Shown here piece by piece: positions 40,161 to 48,491 of a stretch of 56,113 nucleotides of DNA. The translations under genes and the position numbers were made by a program. Origin of the DNA: UBA5026 sp949065595. Its GTDB lineage: Bacteria > Bacillota_I > Bacilli_A > RF39 > UBA660. Where the stretch lies: contig CARSXK010000005.1 in the NCBI GenBank assembly GCA_949065595.1, positions 1 through 56,113 on the forward strand. The letters run 5' to 3'. How positions within the stretch are numbered: the first letter of the stretch is position 1; every line of letters begins with the position of its first letter. The notes beneath the pieces are model-generated. The model was not told the origin of the DNA. It saw only the letters and a list, made by a program, of their open reading frames with translations, and did not search any database.

Positions 40161-42188
40161 ATGAAGCTAGAATCAATATTGGAATCTATCCAAAAAATAA
40201 TCATATTTGCCAAACAGTATGCGAAAACCAATATACTGTTTATTACATTTGTAATTTCATCTGTAATCAATGCTTGTATTTTACGTTTTGTAACTGTAAA
40301 AAATTACTTTGATATTAGGCCTATTATTGCTGATTTGGCAATTGTTTTGCTTGTAGGAGCATTTGGGTATTTTCTCAAACCAAAACATCAATTTCGTTAC
40401 TATATCACATGGTCTTTTATTTTTACATTGACTTGTTTAATTAATTCTATTTATTATACCAACTTTTTATCTTATGCATCCTTTTCTTTATTAGAAACAT
40501 CATTACAAGTAATTGGTGTAACCGATGCGGTTGTCGAAAATGTAATGGAACTAAAAGATTTCTGCTACATATGGCAAATCGTAGTCATTATTTTTGTACA
40601 TAAAAAACTAAAAAAACGTGGATATTATAACTATGTAGTTACCGTGGAAAAAGGAAAAGTAAGGGCATTAAATACATTGGTAGCGGGACTTATTTTTATT
40701 GGTATGTTCATTTCTACATTAACTTCTACTGATATCAGTCGCTTAAACAAACAATGGAATCGTGAATATTTGGTTATGCGTTTTGGAATCTATGCATATC
40801 AATCCAATGATTTGGTCGCAACATTAAAAGCACAAATCAATCCATTATTTGGATACGATGAACATGCAAAGGCATTTCGTGAATTTTATGAAACAAAAGA
40901 GAGTGACCACAAGAGCAATTCATATACAAATGCTTTAAAAGGAATGAACATTATTGCCATTCATGCAGAAAGTATACAACAATTTGTTTTAGATACTGAA
41001 TTTAATGGACAGCCTGTAGCTCCTAATTTAAAAAAATTGGCAGAGGAAGGACTTTATTTTTCTAACTTTTATGCCCAAGAAAGTGTGGGGACGAGTAGTG
41101 ATAGTGAGTTTACATTCAATACATCACTAATGCCAGCTAGTAGTGGAACGGTATTTGTAAGTTATTTTGATAGAGAATATGTGACCATTCCAAAACTATT
41201 AAAAGAGCAAGGTTATTATACTTTTAGTATGCATGGCAATAATGGTTCTTTCTGGAATCGTTTGAGTGCACATAAAAGCATAGGATATGATAAATACTAT
41301 AATTATAAAAATGATTTTGAAATCGATGAAACCATCGGACTAGGGTTATCTGACAAATCCTTTTTCAGACAAGCTGTTCCCAAAATAAAAGAAATAAGTG
41401 AACAAAATAAAAAGTTTTATGGTGTACTAATTATGCTTACCAATCATACCCCTTTTTCAGATATTGAAGGGCATACCGATTATGAAGTAAATTATAAATA
41501 CCAAGCAATCAATGAAGAAACAGGAGAACTAGAGGAATTTGTTGCACCTTATATGGAAGGAACCAAACTTGGAAATTATTTTAAATCTGTTCATTATGCT
41601 GATGAAGCCTTGGGACAGTTGATCGCTGATTTAGATACCGAAGGACTATTAGAAAATACCGCAATTGTAATTTATGGAGATCATGATGCAAAATTGAAAA
41701 AATCGGAATACAAACGTTTTTATAACTATGTTCCTGAAACCAACAGTATTCTATCATCAGAAGATCCTAACTATAAAAATGTAGACTACTATGCTTATGA
41801 ACTCAATCGTAAAGTACCATTCATCATATGGACAAAAAATAAAAACCTAACAGGAGAGGTTACAAAAGTAATGGGAATGTATGATGTCCTACCAACTCTA
41901 GGAAATATGATGGGATTTGAAAGTCCTTATGCACTAGGACATGATATATTTAGTGTAGATGAGAATGTCGTTGTTTTCCCAGATGGCAATTGGTTGACCG
42001 ATAAAATGTATTACAATCAAAGCAATGACAATGGTAAATTATTAAATCCAGATGATACAGTAAGTATAGAATATATTGAAAAATATACTCAAATCGCAGA
42101 TCAAGCCATTTCTATTTCAGACTCTATTATTGTATATGATTTGATCCGAAGAACAAAAGAAGCGAAAAGCTTATTAGGACAGGAGTAG
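40161..42188 (+). CDS. ltaS: LTA-synthase-like sulfatase-fold membrane enzyme
   Basis: 675 aa. About five membrane helices in the first 235 residues are followed by an extracellular sulfatase-fold domain. NIIAIHAESIQQFVLD opens the metal site, GTSSDSEFTFNT (residues 310-321) holds the nucleophile region, SMHGNNGSFWNR, LTNHTPFS and IYGDHDAKL supply other ligands. In LtaS of staphylococci the nucleophile is Thr in GKTSDSE; here the aligned residue is Ser312. Such enzymes polymerise glycerol phosphate from phosphatidylglycerol into lipoteichoic acid. GGGTGAT lies before ATG 40161; an earlier in-frame ATG at 40110 lacks a site. It is followed 4 bp later by an anchored protein. Confidence 0.88.
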   Translation: MKLESILESIQKIIIFAKQYAKTNILFITFVISSVINACILRFVTVKNYFDIRPIIADLAIVLLVGAFGYFLKPKHQFRYYITWSFIFTLTCLINSIYYTNFLSYASFSLLETSLQVIGVTDAVVENVMELKDFCYIWQIVVIIFVHKKLKKRGYYNYVVTVEKGKVRALNTLVAGLIFIGMFISTLTSTDISRLNKQWNREYLVMRFGIYAYQSNDLVATLKAQINPLFGYDEHAKAFREFYETKESDHKSNSYTNALKGMNIIAIHAESIQQFVLDTEFNGQPVAPNLKKLAEEGLYFSNFYAQESVGTSSDSEFTFNTSLMPASSGTVFVSYFDREYVTIPKLLKEQGYYTFSMHGNNGSFWNRLSAHKSIGYDKYYNYKNDFEIDETIGLGLSDKSFFRQAVPKIKEISEQNKKFYGVLIMLTNHTPFSDIEGHTDYEVNYKYQAINEETGELEEFVAPYMEGTKLGNYFKSVHYADEALGQLIADLDTEGLLENTAIVIYGDHDAKLKKSEYKRFYNYVPETNSILSSEDPNYKNVDYYAYELNRKVPFIIWTKNKNLTGEVTKVMGMYDVLPTLGNMMGFESPYALGHDIFSVDENVVVFPDGNWLTDKMYYNQSNDNGKLLNPDDTVSIEYIEKYTQIADQAISISDSIIVYDLIRRTKEAKSLLGQE

Positions 42189-42191
42189 AAT

Positions 42192-42830
42192 ATGAAAAAA
42201 GAACCCACAAAAAGAAGAATTAAAACATGGCCAATTATTCTTATATTGGTCCTTGTTTGCTTTATTATTTTATTATTATGTATAAAAGATATTTATCAAA
42301 GTTTAAAATCAGGTTCAGCTTCTCAAGTAGAGATTTTGTCCACCATTCAAAATTATGGATATACTCTTAATGAAAATGATTCAAAATATGTAGAACAAAA
42401 ATTTAAAGAACTAAAAAAAGAATTGGAAAGTGAAAATCCCGATGAAGAAACATACGCTACTTTGATGAGTCAAATCTTTGTTGCTGATTTTTATTCCTTA
42501 AAACAGGCCATTAATAAAAATGATATTGGCGGTGTGCAGTTTGTATATGAAGCGTATCAAAACGATTTTTTACAATCGGCTAAAACCAGTGTATATGCAT
42601 ATATTCAAAATAATATATATGGAGACCGGAAACAATCCCTTCCAATGGTAAGTGAAGTAGAAGTTACTAGTATTGAGATGACAGAATATCATGGTGATTC
42701 TCTATCAGATGAACAGGCGTATGAAGTAGATGTAATCATTACATATGAAGAGGAGCTAAACTATCCAACCCATGTCACTTTAGTTTTAGCACATGCGAAC
42801 AATAAATTGCAAATTGTAAAGATGCAGTGA
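42192..42830 (+). CDS. Membrane-anchored orphan behind ltaS, 212 aa
   Basis: Not recognised. A basic start (KKEPTKRRIKTW) and one membrane helix (residues 13-33) lead to an extracytoplasmic domain of about 175 residues. That part begins helical and acidic (about 40-115) and ends in beta-strands (VSEVEVTSIEMTEY, EVDVIITYEEELNYPTHVTL), resembling small NTF2-like or Csa1-type extracellular domains. It starts 3 bp after the LTA-synthase-like gene, so a role in the envelope beside it is likely. Confidence 0.65.
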   Translation: MKKEPTKRRIKTWPIILILVLVCFIILLLCIKDIYQSLKSGSASQVEILSTIQNYGYTLNENDSKYVEQKFKELKKELESENPDEETYATLMSQIFVADFYSLKQAINKNDIGGVQFVYEAYQNDFLQSAKTSVYAYIQNNIYGDRKQSLPMVSEVEVTSIEMTEYHGDSLSDEQAYEVDVIITYEEELNYPTHVTLVLAHANNKLQIVKMQ

Positions 42831-42835
42831 TATCA

Positions 42836-42860
42836 AATGAGATTTTCTCATTTTTTTTTA
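42836..42860 (+). terminator. Terminator of the ltaS operon
   Basis: AATGAGA / TTCTCATT followed by T8. Confidence 0.85.
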
Positions 42861-42878
42861 AAACTGTAGATAAAATAA

Positions 42879-42907
42879 TTGTCAAAAATTGGAAATCATG
42901 TTATACT
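42879..42907 (+). promoter_or_regulatory. SigA promoter upstream of the poly-G element
   Basis: TTGTCA (42879-42884), 17-nt spacer, TATACT (42902-42907). The transcript would begin near 42914, putting the poly-G element about 60 nt into it. Confidence 0.75.
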
Positions 42908-42957
42908 GAAATCATAAAAGAAAATCATAAAAAATATTTGCAAATAGAAAAAAAGTA

Positions 42958-43001
42958 GTTCGCCATTTGCGAACGGGGGGGGGGGGTAATACCCTCTTTT
43001 T
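42958..43001 (+). promoter_or_regulatory. Poly-G RNA element, copy 1
   Basis: Perfect stem GTTCGC-CATTT-GCGAAC (42958-42974), directly followed by twelve G (42975-42986), TAATA, CCCTC and a T-run. The G-run can pair with CCC to make a terminator-like hairpin. It lies 50 bp upstream of a lipoprotein gene. It resembles the copy at 55937-55999. Confidence 0.6.
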
Positions 43002-43050
43002 ATATGTAATAATTTTATGAGAATTCTTTTTTAGAACAGGAGGTGAGTAT

Positions 43051-43470
43051 ATGAAGAAAGTTGTGTTATTATTGGCTCTAGGATGTGTGTTAGTTGGTTT
43101 TACAGGTTGTGGTTCTAAAAAAGAAACATTAAAATGTAGTGGACAAGAAGAAAACATGAAGGGTTCTATTGTTGGAACATTTGAAAAAGAAAAATTAACA
43201 AAAACAGTAACAGAATCTACAATTACATATGAGAGTAAAGAAGCATTAGAGGATGGATATGAAATATTACAATTATCAATTGGCATGATGAATGCGATTG
43301 AAGGTGTAGAAGGTTCCTTGAATAAAAAAGACTTAACTGTCACTATGAAAGTAACTGCTGATTTATCTAAAATGTCTTCAGAAAACATAAAAGATATGTT
43401 TGAAAAAGAATCTGTGAATAAAGAAGCGTTCAAAGCATATGCCAAGGAACAAGGATTTACTTGTAAATAG
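43051..43470 (+). CDS. Small lipoprotein (DUF1307/YehR-like)
   Basis: 139 aa. Signal peptide MKKVVLLLALGCVLVGFTGC ends in a lipobox-like VGFTGC, so Cys20 would be lipidated and the protein fixed to the outer face of the membrane. The mature part is about 120 residues with alternating strands and helices (LTKTVTESTITYESKEALED, then KKDLTVTMKVTADL), typical of the YehR/DUF1307 group. A second Cys pair (Cys at KCSG and the penultimate residue) could form a disulphide. AGGAGG precedes the ATG. Expression may depend on the poly-G element upstream. Function is unknown in the family. Confidence 0.78.
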   Translation: MKKVVLLLALGCVLVGFTGCGSKKETLKCSGQEENMKGSIVGTFEKEKLTKTVTESTITYESKEALEDGYEILQLSIGMMNAIEGVEGSLNKKDLTVTMKVTADLSKMSSENIKDMFEKESVNKEAFKAYAKEQGFTCK

Positions 43471-43478
43471 AATGACAT

Positions 43479-43506
43479 AAAACGAAGGCAAAGTTCTTCG
43501 TTTTTT
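43479..43506 (+). terminator. Terminator after the lipoprotein gene
   Basis: AAAACGAAG / CTTCGTTTTTT. Confidence 0.88.
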
Positions 43507-43534
43507 CAAAAAATTGAATGAAAGTAGGAAAAAT

Positions 43535-44083
43535 ATGTGGATTTATATTATAGTAGGAATTACTTTGATTATGTTAGGATATTTATTTATCTTATATAAT
43601 CGTTTCATTAAACAAACCAATCAAATCAAAGAAGCTTTTTCTACAATGGATGTTTATTTAAAAAAAAGATGGGATTTAATCCCTAATATGATAGAAATTG
43701 TAAAAGGGTATACAAAACATGAACAAACCACCCTAGAAGAAGTTGTAAAATTAAGAAATCATGCTTATGATAATATGTCAAATGAAGATAAAATTATGAC
43801 AAACGAAGAATTGTCAAAACATCTTCCTAAATTACTCGCATTGGTAGAAAATTATCCAGAATTAAAAGCGAGTGATCAATATAAAGATTTGAGTATGGAG
43901 CTTACAAAAGTAGAAGATGAACTTGTCAATTCAAGAAAATATTACAATGCAACTATTCGAAATTTCAACAATATTGTGGAAATGTTTCCAAATAATATTG
44001 CCGCTAAATTATTGGGCTTCAAAGCGCAAAAGATGTTCCAGATAAATGAAGAAGAAAGAAATCGTATTAAAGTAAAACTTTAG
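43535..44083 (+). CDS. LemA-family protein
   Basis: 182 aa. An N-terminal membrane helix (residues 2-22) leads into the LemA helical bundle: YNRFIKQTNQIKEAFSTMDV, YLKKRWDLIPNMIEIVKGY, then RKYYNATIRNFNNIVEMFPN and the final AKLLGFKAQKMFQINEEER. Length matches the family. Start 43535 is the ATG directly before the membrane helix (AGTAGGAA upstream); ATG 43514 is in frame but lies in the terminator tail. LemA genes often pair with DUF2207 genes, as here, where the next gene starts 9 bp later. Confidence 0.92.
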   Translation: MWIYIIVGITLIMLGYLFILYNRFIKQTNQIKEAFSTMDVYLKKRWDLIPNMIEIVKGYTKHEQTTLEEVVKLRNHAYDNMSNEDKIMTNEELSKHLPKLLALVENYPELKASDQYKDLSMELTKVEDELVNSRKYYNATIRNFNNIVEMFPNNIAAKLLGFKAQKMFQINEEERNRIKVKL

Positions 44084-44092
44084 GAGGTCAAA

Positions 44093-45979
44093 ATGAAACA
44101 AACAATTCAGAACATATTATGTTTTCTAATGGTATGCATTTTATTACCTTCTTCCATTTTAGCGGACGGTCAAAAACCGAGTGAGATATATTTTTATCAT
44201 TCAAATGAATATGTGATTGATCGTTATGATATCAATATGATTGTAAATGAAAACAATACTTTGGATATCACAGAGACAATCACTGCCTATTTTAATGTTC
44301 CAAAACATGGTATTCTTCGAAAAATTCCTCTTAAAAATAAAGTAGAACGTTTGGATGGAACTTCCTCAAACAATCGTGCAAAAATATCCAATTTGCGTGT
44401 GAATACTACCTATACTGTGTCAAAATCATTTGATACTTATCAAATCAAAATTGGAAATCGCCACCAAGAATTGACAGGAGAGCAAGTATATTCTATTCAG
44501 TATAATTATAATATCGGGAAAGATCCTTTGGAAAATGCTGATGAACTTTATTGGAATCTTATTGGATCTAACTGGGATACAGCGATTGGAAATATCACCT
44601 TTAAAATTACAATGCCAAAAGCTTTTGATGCAAGTAAAATTGGCTTTTCTGTTGGGAAAAAAGGGTCTTCTAATCATCAAAATGTAACTTATGATGTACA
44701 TGAAAATACAATAGAAGGAGCTTATTATGGAATTTTAGAAGCTGGAGAGGCTTTGACCATTAGATGTGAGTTAGAAGAAGGATATTTTGTAAATGCTGGT
44801 TTTCCAACTCAATATACAGATTATATAGGTATAGTGATTTCTGTGTTGTGTTTTATGATATCCTTGTATCTTTGGTACCGATATGGACGTAATGAACAGG
44901 TGGTTGAAACAGTTGAATTTTATCCACCAGAAAAATTCAATAGTTTAGAAATTGGCTTTTTATACAAAGGAATCGCCACGACCAAAGATGTAACTTCATT
45001 ATTGATTTCTTTAGCCAATAAAGGATACATTAAAATATCAGAAATCAATCATAAGACCTTTTTAGCAGCCGCCAATGACTTTAAGATTACGAAATTAAAA
45101 GAATATGAGGGAGATAATGTTTATGAAAATCTTTTTATGAAAGGATTATTTGAATCTGGTAAAAAGGAAGTTACCCAAATGGATTTATATGATCGTTTTT
45201 ACTCCACAAAAGATATGATATTGGATATAATCAATGTCAAAGGAAATAAAGCTAAAATCTTTGAAAAGTATACATTTATTCCCAAACTATTGATTGGGTT
45301 AATGATTCTAATATCGTATTGTTCTTTCACAATTTCACTAGTATTAGGATCTGGAAATTTCCATGTGCTCTGCATGAGTATCCTTGTATATACAGTTTTT
45401 TTAATTTTCGAGTTTATGATGTTCAAAAAGGATAGCACTGCGGAAAAAATAATTAATATATTTTTTCACATTATTTTTATGTCTTTTTTGGTCGCTGTTT
45501 TCGGACCCTATATAGTGTTGCCTATGCTAGAGAGTCGTATAATATTAATTAACTCAATTGTATGTATTATCTGTAATATAGGAATGGCGGTGTGTTTTAA
45601 TTATATGCCAAAAAGAACAAAATATGGGAATCAAATGCTTGGAAAAATTTTAGGATTCAAACATTTTTTGGAAACAGCAGAAAAAGAAAAATTAGAAACC
45701 TTGGTGTTACAGGATCCTAGTTATTTTTATCATATTTTACCTTATACTTATGTACTAGGTGTATCTGACAAATGGATTCAACGTTTTGAAACGATTTCAT
45801 TACAAGCACCAGAATGGTATGATAGTTTGGATACATTTGATATAAAATCATTTGAATCATTTATGAATTCAACAATGGAAACAACAGAAAGTGTAAGTTC
45901 ATCTTCTTCTGATAGTGATTCATCTGGTGGTGGAATATCTGATGGAGGCTCTGGTGGAGGAGGAGGTAGCTCCTGGTAA
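44093..45979 (+). CDS. DUF2207 membrane protein
   Basis: 628 aa. A signal peptide (residues 1-25) is followed by an extracellular DUF2207 domain (about 45-220: NEYVIDRYDINMIVNENNTL, HGILRKIPLKN, YWNLIGSNWDTAIGNITFKI). Then come a membrane helix at about 240-262, a cytoplasmic region with a winged-helix-like part (VTSLLISLANKGYIKISEI), and two or more membrane segments around 395-505. The C-terminus is Ser-rich then Gly-rich and ends in GGGGGSSW, a hallmark of the family. It is cotranscribed with lemA. AGGAGG lies upstream. The molecular role is unknown. Confidence 0.9.
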   Translation: MKQTIQNILCFLMVCILLPSSILADGQKPSEIYFYHSNEYVIDRYDINMIVNENNTLDITETITAYFNVPKHGILRKIPLKNKVERLDGTSSNNRAKISNLRVNTTYTVSKSFDTYQIKIGNRHQELTGEQVYSIQYNYNIGKDPLENADELYWNLIGSNWDTAIGNITFKITMPKAFDASKIGFSVGKKGSSNHQNVTYDVHENTIEGAYYGILEAGEALTIRCELEEGYFVNAGFPTQYTDYIGIVISVLCFMISLYLWYRYGRNEQVVETVEFYPPEKFNSLEIGFLYKGIATTKDVTSLLISLANKGYIKISEINHKTFLAAANDFKITKLKEYEGDNVYENLFMKGLFESGKKEVTQMDLYDRFYSTKDMILDIINVKGNKAKIFEKYTFIPKLLIGLMILISYCSFTISLVLGSGNFHVLCMSILVYTVFLIFEFMMFKKDSTAEKIINIFFHIIFMSFLVAVFGPYIVLPMLESRIILINSIVCIICNIGMAVCFNYMPKRTKYGNQMLGKILGFKHFLETAEKEKLETLVLQDPSYFYHILPYTYVLGVSDKWIQRFETISLQAPEWYDSLDTFDIKSFESFMNSTMETTESVSSSSSDSDSSGGGISDGGSGGGGGSSW

Positions 45980-46025
45980 TCATCGAAGTATGTGAATATG
46001 TTAAAAACTTTGCCTTAATTATAAA

Positions 46026-46066
46026 GGGCGCAGATTATCGCCCCCCAAGTGGAGAGGTGATAATCT
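46026..46066 (+). promoter_or_regulatory. Candidate structured leader or intergenic RNA
   Basis: Two mutually exclusive stems: GGGCG (46026-46030) with CGCCC (46039-46043), or AGATTATCGCC (46032-46042) with GGTGATAATCT (46056-46066), an 11-bp stem with one G-U. The second is stable, but there is no T-run behind it. It lies between the DUF2207 gene and the SigE promoter. Confidence 0.4.
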
Positions 46067-46143
46067 ATATTGAAATAACATGAGGAGTGGAACTCTTATA
46101 ATAAGCAATAGATAAAAGATGGATGTAAAATAGAAAACACTTT

Positions 46144-46171
46144 GCATATTTTTGAAATCCCTTCATATAGT
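46144..46171 (+). promoter_or_regulatory. Predicted SigE (mother-cell) promoter
   Basis: GCATATT (46144-46150), 13-nt spacer, CATATAGT (46164-46171). It matches the Bacillus SigE pattern rTATATT-N13-CATACAnT closely and lies 28 bp before the spoIIIAH-like start. Confidence 0.7.
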
Positions 46172-46199
46172 GAAATAGATAGTACTAGGAGGGAAATAA

Positions 46200-46709
46200 A
46201 TGATTAATAAAAAAAATTTGTGGTTTTTGACTTTGTTTAGTTTGATATTAGTGCTTAGTGTATACTATATTACCATGCCATCAGAATTACTGTTAACCAG
46301 TAATGGCAATTATATTGATACCAATAAAAAGGAAGAAACAGAACCAACTGTTTCAATAGAAGAAAGTGAACTCATAACAGCACTTCGTGTTTCGGCAGAC
46401 GAAGAATTGATGCAAGAATTGGATGCTTTAAAGGAAGTTTTGACTAATACAGAATCCTCTGTGGAAGAAAAAAATAATGCCTTTGAAAAAATGAAAACTT
46501 TAAATATTAATAAAGGCGAAGAAACCAAATTAGAAAAAAAATTGGCAGATGAAATGCAGTTAAAAACATTTATTAAAATCAATGGTGATCAAATTAAAGT
46601 AGTAGTGGATAGTAAAAAACATGATACAACCGTTGCCAATGATATTATGCGAAGTATTCAAAGTAACTTTGATAAAAAAATGTATATAACTGTACAATTT
46701 AAAGGATAG
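46200..46709 (+). CDS. spoIIIAH: SpoIIIAH-like sporulation protein
   Basis: 169 aa. One N-terminal membrane helix (residues 6-26), then a polar linker and a domain from about 70 to 169 with the ring-building motif of SpoIIIAH/YscJ proteins (KKLADEMQLKTFIKINGDQI, KVVVDSKKHDTTVANDIMRS). In Bacillus SpoIIIAH sits in the mother-cell membrane and interlocks with forespore SpoIIQ during engulfment. Here it is not in a spoIIIA operon but stands next to gerE- and gerM-type genes. The SigE-type promoter 28 bp upstream supports sporulation use. GGAGGG precedes the ATG. Confidence 0.85.
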   Translation: MINKKNLWFLTLFSLILVLSVYYITMPSELLLTSNGNYIDTNKKEETEPTVSIEESELITALRVSADEELMQELDALKEVLTNTESSVEEKNNAFEKMKTLNINKGEETKLEKKLADEMQLKTFIKINGDQIKVVVDSKKHDTTVANDIMRSIQSNFDKKMYITVQFKG

Positions 46710-46820
46710 AAAATGCTATTCTTTTTTCTTTTTGGGCGAATGACTTCACGCAAATAAGAGAGTGACATAAAATAATATGAGTAAACATAAAACCACCCAG
46801 CTTAGGAAGTGAGGGAAAGC

Positions 46821-47027
46821 ATGAGTAAAAGTATTCTTACTAAAAGAGAAAAGGAAGTATTTGAATTATTAATTGTCAATCAAACAACTGCTGAAATTGC
46901 AGAAAAATTAGGAATTAGTGAAAAAACAGTACGAAACCATATATCCAATGCGATGCAGAAGCTAGGCGTAAAAGGTAGAGCAAGTGCTGTTGTTGAACTT
47001 TTAAAACTTGGAGAACTAACATTCTAA
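46821..47027 (+). CDS. gerE: GerE-type LuxR-family HTH regulator
   Basis: 68 aa, a stand-alone LuxR/FixJ DNA-binding domain: LTKREKEVFELLIVNQTTAE, IAEKLGISEKTVRNHISNAM and QKLGVKGRASAVVELL. GerE in Bacillus is this same size and acts late in the mother cell on SigK-dependent coat genes. The position between spoIIIAH- and gerM-like genes supports the assignment. ATG 46821 is chosen (GTGAGGG upstream); a GTG at 46809 is in frame. It ends in a terminator. Confidence 0.85.
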   Translation: MSKSILTKREKEVFELLIVNQTTAEIAEKLGISEKTVRNHISNAMQKLGVKGRASAVVELLKLGELTF

Positions 47028-47055
47028 AAAATCGCATGAAAATGCGTTTTTTTTC
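47028..47055 (+). terminator. Terminator after the gerE-like gene
   Basis: AAATCGCAT-GAAA-ATGCGTTTTTTTT. Confidence 0.85.
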
Positions 47056-47079
47056 ATACATTTAAATAGAGGTGGATTC

Positions 47080-48045
47080 ATGGTAAAACGTGTTTGTCAA
47101 AAGAGAATGATTTTATCATCAGCTGTATTATTTGCGTTGTTTCTTTTGTATTTGATTCCAAAACAGCAAATCAATCAATTAGAAAATATTCCTAGTAAAG
47201 TAGAGTATGTAGATCAAATGGCAGAGAAATCGACTATCTATTTATTGGATCCAAATGATATGGTCGCACGTACAAAAGTGGTAATGGATGCGAATGCTGA
47301 TATTGAAACAAAGGCAAGAAATTTATTAAATGTATTAATACAAAATGGAGAAGGGGAAAGTAAGGTACCCAATGGCTTCCGTGCCATCATTCCAAGCGAT
47401 ACCAAAATACGCAGTATTCATTATGAAGATAGTTTGATCAAGGTTGACTTTTCAAAAGATATATTGGAAATGAAAAAAGAAAATGAAGAAAAGGTAATTG
47501 AAGCGATTGTTTATACCTTAACAAGTATTGAAGGGGTAAACCATGTCATTATTTATGTAGAAGGAGATATATTAACAAAATTACCACATTCAGGTATTAA
47601 TTTGCCAAGTACATTAGATCGAAGTTATGGAATTAATAAGGAATATGATTTACAATCATATAAAGATATTAATCAAGTAACTATATATTATGTTGGAAAA
47701 TATAATGAGGAAACATATTATGTACCTGTTACAAAATATGTAAATGACAATCGTGATAAAATTAAAATTATTGTAGATGAATTGTCAAGTTCTAATCTAT
47801 ACACCACTAATTTGATGAGCTTTTTAAATAGTAATACCAAGTTATTGGCAACTGAACAGGAAGTGGATTCTTTATTTTTAACATTTAATTCTTATATTTT
47901 CAATGATATGAATGAACGAAATATATTAGAGGAAGTAATTTATACCATTAGTTTATCGGTAGGAGATAATTACAATGTAAGAGAGGTTGTATTCAATGTA
48001 GAAGACCAAGAAATTTATAAAAGTGTAATTAAAACTATTGAATAA
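47080..48045 (+). CDS. gerM: GerM-like sporulation/germination protein
   Basis: 321 aa. A basic N-terminus with one membrane helix (residues 10-27) and two GerMN-type domains: residues about 50-165 (KSTIYLLDPNDMVARTKVVM, RAIIPSDTKIRSIHYEDSLI, KVDFSKDILEMK) and about 185-315 (QVTIYYVGKYNEETYYVPVT, LFLTFNSYIFND). GerM of Bacillus is a mother-cell lipoprotein needed at engulfment and for germination; here the N-terminus lacks a clear lipobox Cys. AGAGGTGG lies before the ATG. Adjacent spoIIIAH- and gerE-like genes reinforce the call. The tRNA-Arg promoter overlaps its stop. Confidence 0.87.
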   Translation: MVKRVCQKRMILSSAVLFALFLLYLIPKQQINQLENIPSKVEYVDQMAEKSTIYLLDPNDMVARTKVVMDANADIETKARNLLNVLIQNGEGESKVPNGFRAIIPSDTKIRSIHYEDSLIKVDFSKDILEMKKENEEKVIEAIVYTLTSIEGVNHVIIYVEGDILTKLPHSGINLPSTLDRSYGINKEYDLQSYKDINQVTIYYVGKYNEETYYVPVTKYVNDNRDKIKIIVDELSSSNLYTTNLMSFLNSNTKLLATEQEVDSLFLTFNSYIFNDMNERNILEEVIYTISLSVGDNYNVREVVFNVEDQEIYKSVIKTIE

Positions 48046-48066
48046 ATAAATATTTTATTATATAAT
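48038..48066 (+). promoter_or_regulatory. SigA promoter of tRNA-Arg
   Basis: TTGAAT (48038-48043), 17-nt spacer, TATAAT (48061-48066). The -35 lies in the last codons of gerM. Confidence 0.8.
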
Positions 48067-48092
48067 GAATATGTTCTTAAAAGAACGTATTT

Positions 48093-48169
<77 letters not shown>

Positions 48170-48171
48170 CT

Positions 48172-48270
48172 TATAAAAAAATAAGCCTTTCAAAATAAAG
48201 GCTTTTTTAATGTTTAAATATAATAAAACTCCTAATAAATTATGTTGTATAACGATTAATATCATGTGCT
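48172..48270. repeat. tRNA-downstream repeat, copy B
   Basis: The match of 584-690 (see there), starting right after tRNA-Arg. It includes the AAGCCTTT (48183-48190) / AAAGGCTT (48197-48204) hairpin with T-run, which serves as the tRNA terminator, plus about 65 bp beyond it. Confidence 0.7.
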
Positions 48271-48425
48271 ATTTGATGAGCCTCTCCATAAAAGGCAGCA
48301 CGAGAATGCCTTAAATCCTTTCATGTAATATGTTTTAGTCATACTTTATTTTCGTAAAAATTTATGTATCTGATGGCTTCTTGACAATATATCTTATTAT
48401 TTAATGGATTTGTAAAAATAGAATC
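48240..48425 (-). pseudogene. Tyrosine-recombinase-like remnant with two in-frame TGA
   Basis: On the minus strand 62 codons have no TAA or TAG before the end but have two TGA. The frame reads DSIFTNPLNNKIYCQEAIRY...YENKV, TGA, LKHIT, TGA, KDLRHSRAAFYGEAHQIAHD and ends RYTT. LRHSRAAF resembles the H/K-xx-R box of tyrosine recombinases. Both TGA fall where Trp is plausible. It is either a decayed gene (TGG to TGA) or DNA from a source that reads UGA as Trp. 48426-48480 holds nothing I can identify. Confidence 0.45.
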
Positions 48426-48491
48426 ATTATAAAAAATATATAAATTTCCAACTATATATGTTATACTAATTATAGTAAGGAGGTAAATAAA

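Noticed and set aside
42912..43478. Long open frame on the minus strand opposite the lipoprotein gene
   Set aside because: It runs antisense across the poly-G element and the lipoprotein gene. Its sequence is low-complexity, it has no ribosome site, and the plus-strand gene has signal peptide, lipobox and terminator.
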